Assembly: GCA_011391185.1 (NCBI GenBank)
Contig: JAABRB010000015.1
Span: forward strand, 1-21,999
Reading direction: 5' to 3'
Length of the DNA stretch: 21,999 nucleotides
Source: Betaproteobacteria bacterium
GTDB taxonomy: Bacteria; Pseudomonadota; Gammaproteobacteria; Burkholderiales; SG8-39
Numbering within the stretch: position 1 is the stretch's first letter; every line of letters begins with the position of its first letter. Positions 18,534-21,999 of this stretch are shown in pieces. The position numbers and the translations under genes were made by a program. Below the pieces are notes generated by a model. The model was not told the origin of the DNA, made no database searches, and saw nothing but the letters and a program-made list of their open reading frames with translations.

Positions 18534-19448
18534 ATGCTCAGGCAGCGCACCATAAAGGCAGGAATCAAGGCGACCGGGATCGGCCTCCATACGGGCAGAA
18601 AAGTGACGATGTCACTGCGCCCCGCGCCCATCGACACCGGGATCGTATTCCGGCGCGTCGACCTCCCATCGCCGGCGGACATCCGGGCGAGCGCCGCGGC
18701 GGTCACCGACACGCGTCTCTGCAGCTCACTCGAGTCGAACGGCGCCAAGGTCGCGACGGTCGAACACCTCATGTCGGCGCTCGCCGGGCTCGGAATCGAC
18801 AACCTTTACATCGATCTCTCCGGCCCTGAAGTGCCCATCATGGATGGGAGCGCAGCACCGTTCGTGTTCCTGCTGCAATCAGCCGGTCTCGAGGAACTGA
18901 ACGCGCCCAAGAAGTTCTTTCGAGTGCGCCGCGCCATCGAGGTGCGCGACGGCGACAAATGGGCACGGTTCGATCCCTACGACGGATTCCGCCTGACGTT
19001 CTCGATTATCTTCGATCACCCGGTATTCGACCGGGCCGGTCAGACCATCACCATCGATCTCGCCGAGACGTCGTACGTGAAAGAGGTTGCCCGCGCGCGG
19101 ACGTTCGGCTTCGTCCAGGACGTCGAGGCGATGCGCAGCGCCGGACTGGCGCTCGGCGGAAGTCTCGACAATGCGGTCGTTCTCGACGAATACCGCATCC
19201 TGAACAGCGACGGTTTGCGCTATGCCGACGAGTTCGTGAAGCACAAGGTGCTGGACGCGATCGGCGATCTTTACCTGGTCGGGAACCCGCTGATCGGCGC
19301 ATTCTCGGCGCACAAGTCGGGCCACGCGCTCAATAACCAGCTGCTGCGGGCCACGCTGGCCGATCGCGACGCCTGGGAGCTGGTGACCTTCGACCGGGCC
19401 GAAGATGCGCCGGCCGCACTTGCCCGACTTTTTGTCCAGCCGGCCTGA
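18534..19448 (+). CDS. lpxC: UDP-3-O-acyl-N-acetylglucosamine deacetylase LpxC
   Basis: LpxC is the zinc enzyme for the committed step of lipid A synthesis, deacetylating UDP-3-O-acyl-GlcNAc in the cytoplasm. The 304 residues match the E. coli length (305). Zinc ligands and catalytic residues are visible: E77-H78 in [10 protein letters not shown]237 and D241 in [11 protein letters not shown], and H264 in SGHALNN. The N-terminus ([21 protein letters not shown]) is standard. AAGAAGA just before the ATG is a weak ribosome binding site. The gene follows ftsZ, as in most proteobacterial clusters. It ends 96 bases before the convergent DciA-like gene. Confidence 0.96.
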   Translation: MLRQRTIKAGIKATGIGLHTGRKVTMSLRPAPIDTGIVFRRVDLPSPADIRASAAAVTDTRLCSSLESNGAKVATVEHLMSALAGLGIDNLYIDLSGPEVPIMDGSAAPFVFLLQSAGLEELNAPKKFFRVRRAIEVRDGDKWARFDPYDGFRLTFSIIFDHPVFDRAGQTITIDLAETSYVKEVARARTFGFVQDVEAMRSAGLALGGSLDNAVVLDEYRILNSDGLRYADEFVKHKVLDAIGDLYLVGNPLIGAFSAHKSGHALNNQLLRATLADRDAWELVTFDRAEDAPAALARLFVQPA

Positions 19449-19496
19449 CCGGGCGGCACCCACACTTCGGTAATTGTCTTGCCCGGAGGTCCCCAA

Positions 19497-19525
19497 GGGG
19501 GGGCGCTCGCGCGTGCGCTTCCCCC
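19497..19525. repeat. GC-rich hairpin between convergent lpxC and the DciA-like gene
   Basis: Seven G plus CGC (19497-19506) pairs with GCGCTTCCCCC (19515-19525) in a stem of about nine base pairs with one small internal mismatch and an 8-base loop. No T run follows on either strand, so it is not a classical intrinsic terminator, but its place between convergent genes suits transcript-end formation or 3'-end protection. A second small repeat, GTGAA/TTCAC (19535-19548), overlaps the end of the minus-strand gene. Confidence 0.4.
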
Positions 19526-19544
19526 GGAGAACATGTGAAGTAAT

Positions 19545-19976
19545 TCACTCGCGCGCCTTCCGGGCGAGCGACCGGATGGCGATCCGCAGGCGCGAATCCG
19601 GGAGCTGGGCGCCCAATCGGTCGAGCGCCGCCCCCGCGGCCGAGGATAATTCCACGGCGGAGCGCGGCTCCCGGGCGGGACGCAACATTCCCCCTTGTAC
19701 TCGGGACTCGATTCCAGTAACTTTCAACCCTCGTCTGCGCAGTTCGTTGGCGAGCGTTGGACCGAGTAGCCGAAGTTTCGCCGCAGTGGCGTTGTTTTCG
19801 GCGAAGATAACAACATTTCCCTGCTTTACGCGGGCGATTTCGCAAAATCCCCGCAATGTGTTCGGTAGGAGTTCGCGGAGAGCCTGCCGAACCTCAAGAA
19901 ACTCGACCGCCTGCGGCACGAGGCGCCCGATTTCGGGTGCCGAGGACAGGAATTCACCGAGCTTCTTGGTCTGCAT
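19545..19976 (-). CDS. DUF721 / DciA-like protein
   Basis: This 143-residue protein reads from 19976 down to 19545 and is the only minus-strand gene. It resembles the DUF721 (DciA) family: an N-terminal helical part (LGEFLSSAPEIGRL, then LRELLPNTLRGFCEIARV) followed by a strand-rich core with GNVVIFAENNATAAKLRLL and a helix LANELRRRGLKVTGI. DciA proteins load or assist the replicative helicase DnaB in bacteria without DnaC; whether this protein does so is inference from the family. Location between lpxC and an M23 peptidase gene is where betaproteobacteria keep their DUF721 gene. The start has no clear ribosome binding site. The tail beyond about residue 95 is basic and low in recognisable motifs. 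Confidence 0.8.
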   Translation of the reverse strand: MQTKKLGEFLSSAPEIGRLVPQAVEFLEVRQALRELLPNTLRGFCEIARVKQGNVVIFAENNATAAKLRLLGPTLANELRRRGLKVTGIESRVQGGMLRPAREPRSAVELSSAAGAALDRLGAQLPDSRLRIAIRSLARKARE

Positions 19977-19999
19977 GGCGCGCAGTTCGAGGGGGGTAC

Positions 20000-20989
20000 A
20001 TGCACATTATTCTAGTCTCCGACAGGCTGTCCAGGGCGCAGTCGGTACGCGTGCGCGTCACGCACCTCGTCCTCGCCGGCCTCGCGTTCCTGGGGTTGAT
20101 GGTCGGGGTTGCGGCCGGTCTCACCTATCTGGGGATCCAGCGCGCCGCCGAAATCAAGCATCCGGCATTGCAATCGCTCGTGCGCTCGGCCCAGGAGCAG
20201 CAGGCCCGCCGGTCCGAGGAATACGTACGGCAGAACATCAGCGTGATGGCAGTGAAGCTGGGGCAGATGCAGGCCCAGCTCACGCGACTCGACGTGCTGG
20301 GCGAGCGCCTGTCGAACGTGGCCGGAATCAATTCCAGCGAGCTCAAATTCTCGGAAATTCCGGGCCGGGGTGGCGCCCTCTCGGCCTCTCCGGCGCCGCG
20401 CGACCTGGGAGTCGACGAGTTGCGCCAGCACTTGGACGTCGTCGCCAAGCAGATGGAATGGCATTCGGAGCAGCTGGGAATGATCGAAGGCAGTATGGTG
20501 GAGTCGCGCGCCAAGGCGCGCCAGCTGCCGACGTCGCTCCCGGTTGCGGCGACATGGAACGCATCCGGATTCGGCGTACGGCTCGATCCGATCACCGGCC
20601 AGGCGGCGGTGCACGAGGGCATCGATTTCATCGCTGAAACGGGAACGCCCATCCAGGCCGCCGCCGCCGGCGTGGTTGCCTTCGCGGGCTACCACCCGAC
20701 CTACGGCCACCTCATCGAAGTGGATCATGGCGGCGGACTGCTCACCCGGTACGCGCATGCATCGAAACTGCTCGCCAAACAGGGCGAGTTCATCAAACGC
20801 GGCGCGGTCATCGCAACGGTCGGAAGCACGGGACGCTCCACTGGCTCGCATCTTCATTTCGAGGTTCGCCAGAACGGCAGGGCGCTGAATCCGACTGCGT
20901 TTCTCCGCGGCGGCGAAAAGGCAGCCCTGGCTGCGGTCGAAGGGAAGTCGCCAGGCGCCGCGAATTCGCCACGCAAGACTTCCAGGTAG
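20000..20989 (+). CDS. M23 family (LytM-type) metallopeptidase, membrane-anchored
   Basis: This 329-residue protein has one N-terminal membrane helix (about 22-44), a helical, probably coiled-coil region (about 50-180), and a C-terminal LytM domain. The M23 zinc motif HxxxD is present (H205, D209 in HEGIDF), as is the HxH motif (H284, H286 in SHLHFEV) and a YAHAS segment, so it may be an active periplasmic endopeptidase rather than a degenerate EnvC-like activator. M23 enzymes cut peptide cross-links or control amidases during septum splitting. The ATG at 20000 has GAGGGGGG upstream. It starts 23 bases from the divergent DciA-like gene, so its promoter must lie in or over that gene. Confidence 0.9.
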   Translation: MHIILVSDRLSRAQSVRVRVTHLVLAGLAFLGLMVGVAAGLTYLGIQRAAEIKHPALQSLVRSAQEQQARRSEEYVRQNISVMAVKLGQMQAQLTRLDVLGERLSNVAGINSSELKFSEIPGRGGALSASPAPRDLGVDELRQHLDVVAKQMEWHSEQLGMIEGSMVESRAKARQLPTSLPVAATWNASGFGVRLDPITGQAAVHEGIDFIAETGTPIQAAAAGVVAFAGYHPTYGHLIEVDHGGGLLTRYAHASKLLAKQGEFIKRGAVIATVGSTGRSTGSHLHFEVRQNGRALNPTAFLRGGEKAALAAVEGKSPGAANSPRKTSR

Positions 20990-21083
20990 TTCCCCCGCGA
21001 GCAGATCTGCGGCGGGAGGGCCGTATCCCGGATGCGGGTGGGGCGCACACGGACCGTCTGCGGAAAGCGCCCGGGGCATCGCG

Positions 21084-21092
21084 TGATACACT
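21084..21092 (+). promoter_or_regulatory. Candidate extended -10 promoter of secA
   Basis: TG at 21084-21085, one base, then TACACT (21087-21092) make an extended -10 element, the hexamer matching four of six consensus bases. No clear -35 is seen. It lies 34 bases before the secA ATG in the 136-base gap after the M23 gene. That gap shows no small gene and no SecM-like leader. Confidence 0.4.
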
Positions 21093-21125
21093 AACAAGCT
21101 TTATGCCCACCGCATCGTCTCGCGC

Positions 21126-21999
<874 letters not shown>

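Noticed and set aside
19474..20637. A 387-residue + strand open frame across the DciA-like and M23 genes
   Set aside because: Antisense to one gene and out of frame with the other; both of those have recognisable families.
20990..21125. A secM-like leader gene before secA
   Set aside because: No small open frame with a signal peptide or arrest motif is visible in these 136 bases.

Overview
The window is a stretch of GC-rich chromosome from a Gram-negative bacterium, most likely a betaproteobacterium. It carries an almost complete, canonically ordered division and cell-wall (dcw) cluster, all on the + strand: mraZ, rsmH, ftsL, ftsI, murE, murF, mraY, murD, ftsW, murG, murC, murB, ddl, ftsQ, ftsA, ftsZ, then lpxC. 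Three things point to Betaproteobacteria. lpxC is followed by a DUF721/DciA-like gene on the opposite strand, an M23 (LytM) peptidase and secA. MurF has the NAQREHQEF variant of its central motif, which I associate with that class. murB sits inside the cluster, as I recall for Rhodocyclales/Nitrosomonadales-type genomes rather than Burkholderiaceae. This placement is inference from gene order and motifs; no search was run. LpxC shows an LPS outer membrane, and the DNPR motif of MurE indicates meso-diaminopimelate peptidoglycan.

Layout. Bases 3-161 are the last 52 codons of a thiolase whose start lies outside the window. Bases 162-508 are a comparatively AT-rich intergenic region with a possible terminator, two candidate promoters and an array of MraZ-type boxes at 10-bp spacing. 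From 509 to 18375 sixteen genes follow with almost no gaps. Many overlap by 1-17 bases, and no convincing intrinsic terminator lies inside, so they probably form one long transcription unit with internal promoters. Bases 18376-18533 separate ftsZ from lpxC and contain an exact TATAAT. lpxC (18534-19448) converges with the DciA-like gene (19545-19976, minus), which is divergent from the M23 peptidase (20000-20989) with 23 bases between the starts. The 5' part of secA (21126-21999) runs off the right edge.

How the genes work together. MurC, D, E and F build the UDP-MurNAc-pentapeptide from the MurB product and the D-Ala-D-Ala made by Ddl. MraY and MurG convert it to lipid II. FtsW and FtsI polymerise and cross-link lipid II at the septum, with FtsQ and FtsL as divisome scaffold and FtsA and FtsZ as the cytoskeletal ring. 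MraZ and RsmH head the operon as regulator and 16S rRNA methyltransferase. LpxC commits to lipid A synthesis, the M23 protein is an envelope peptidase or its regulator, and SecA drives protein export.

I found no mobile element, CRISPR array, tRNA or rRNA, and nothing I would call a new biological system. The points most worth a second look are the MraZ operator array with a possible fifth in-phase box at the mraZ ribosome binding site, an N-terminal extension of about 43 residues on FtsA, the uncertain FtsW start, and the tightly packed divergent DciA/M23 pair.
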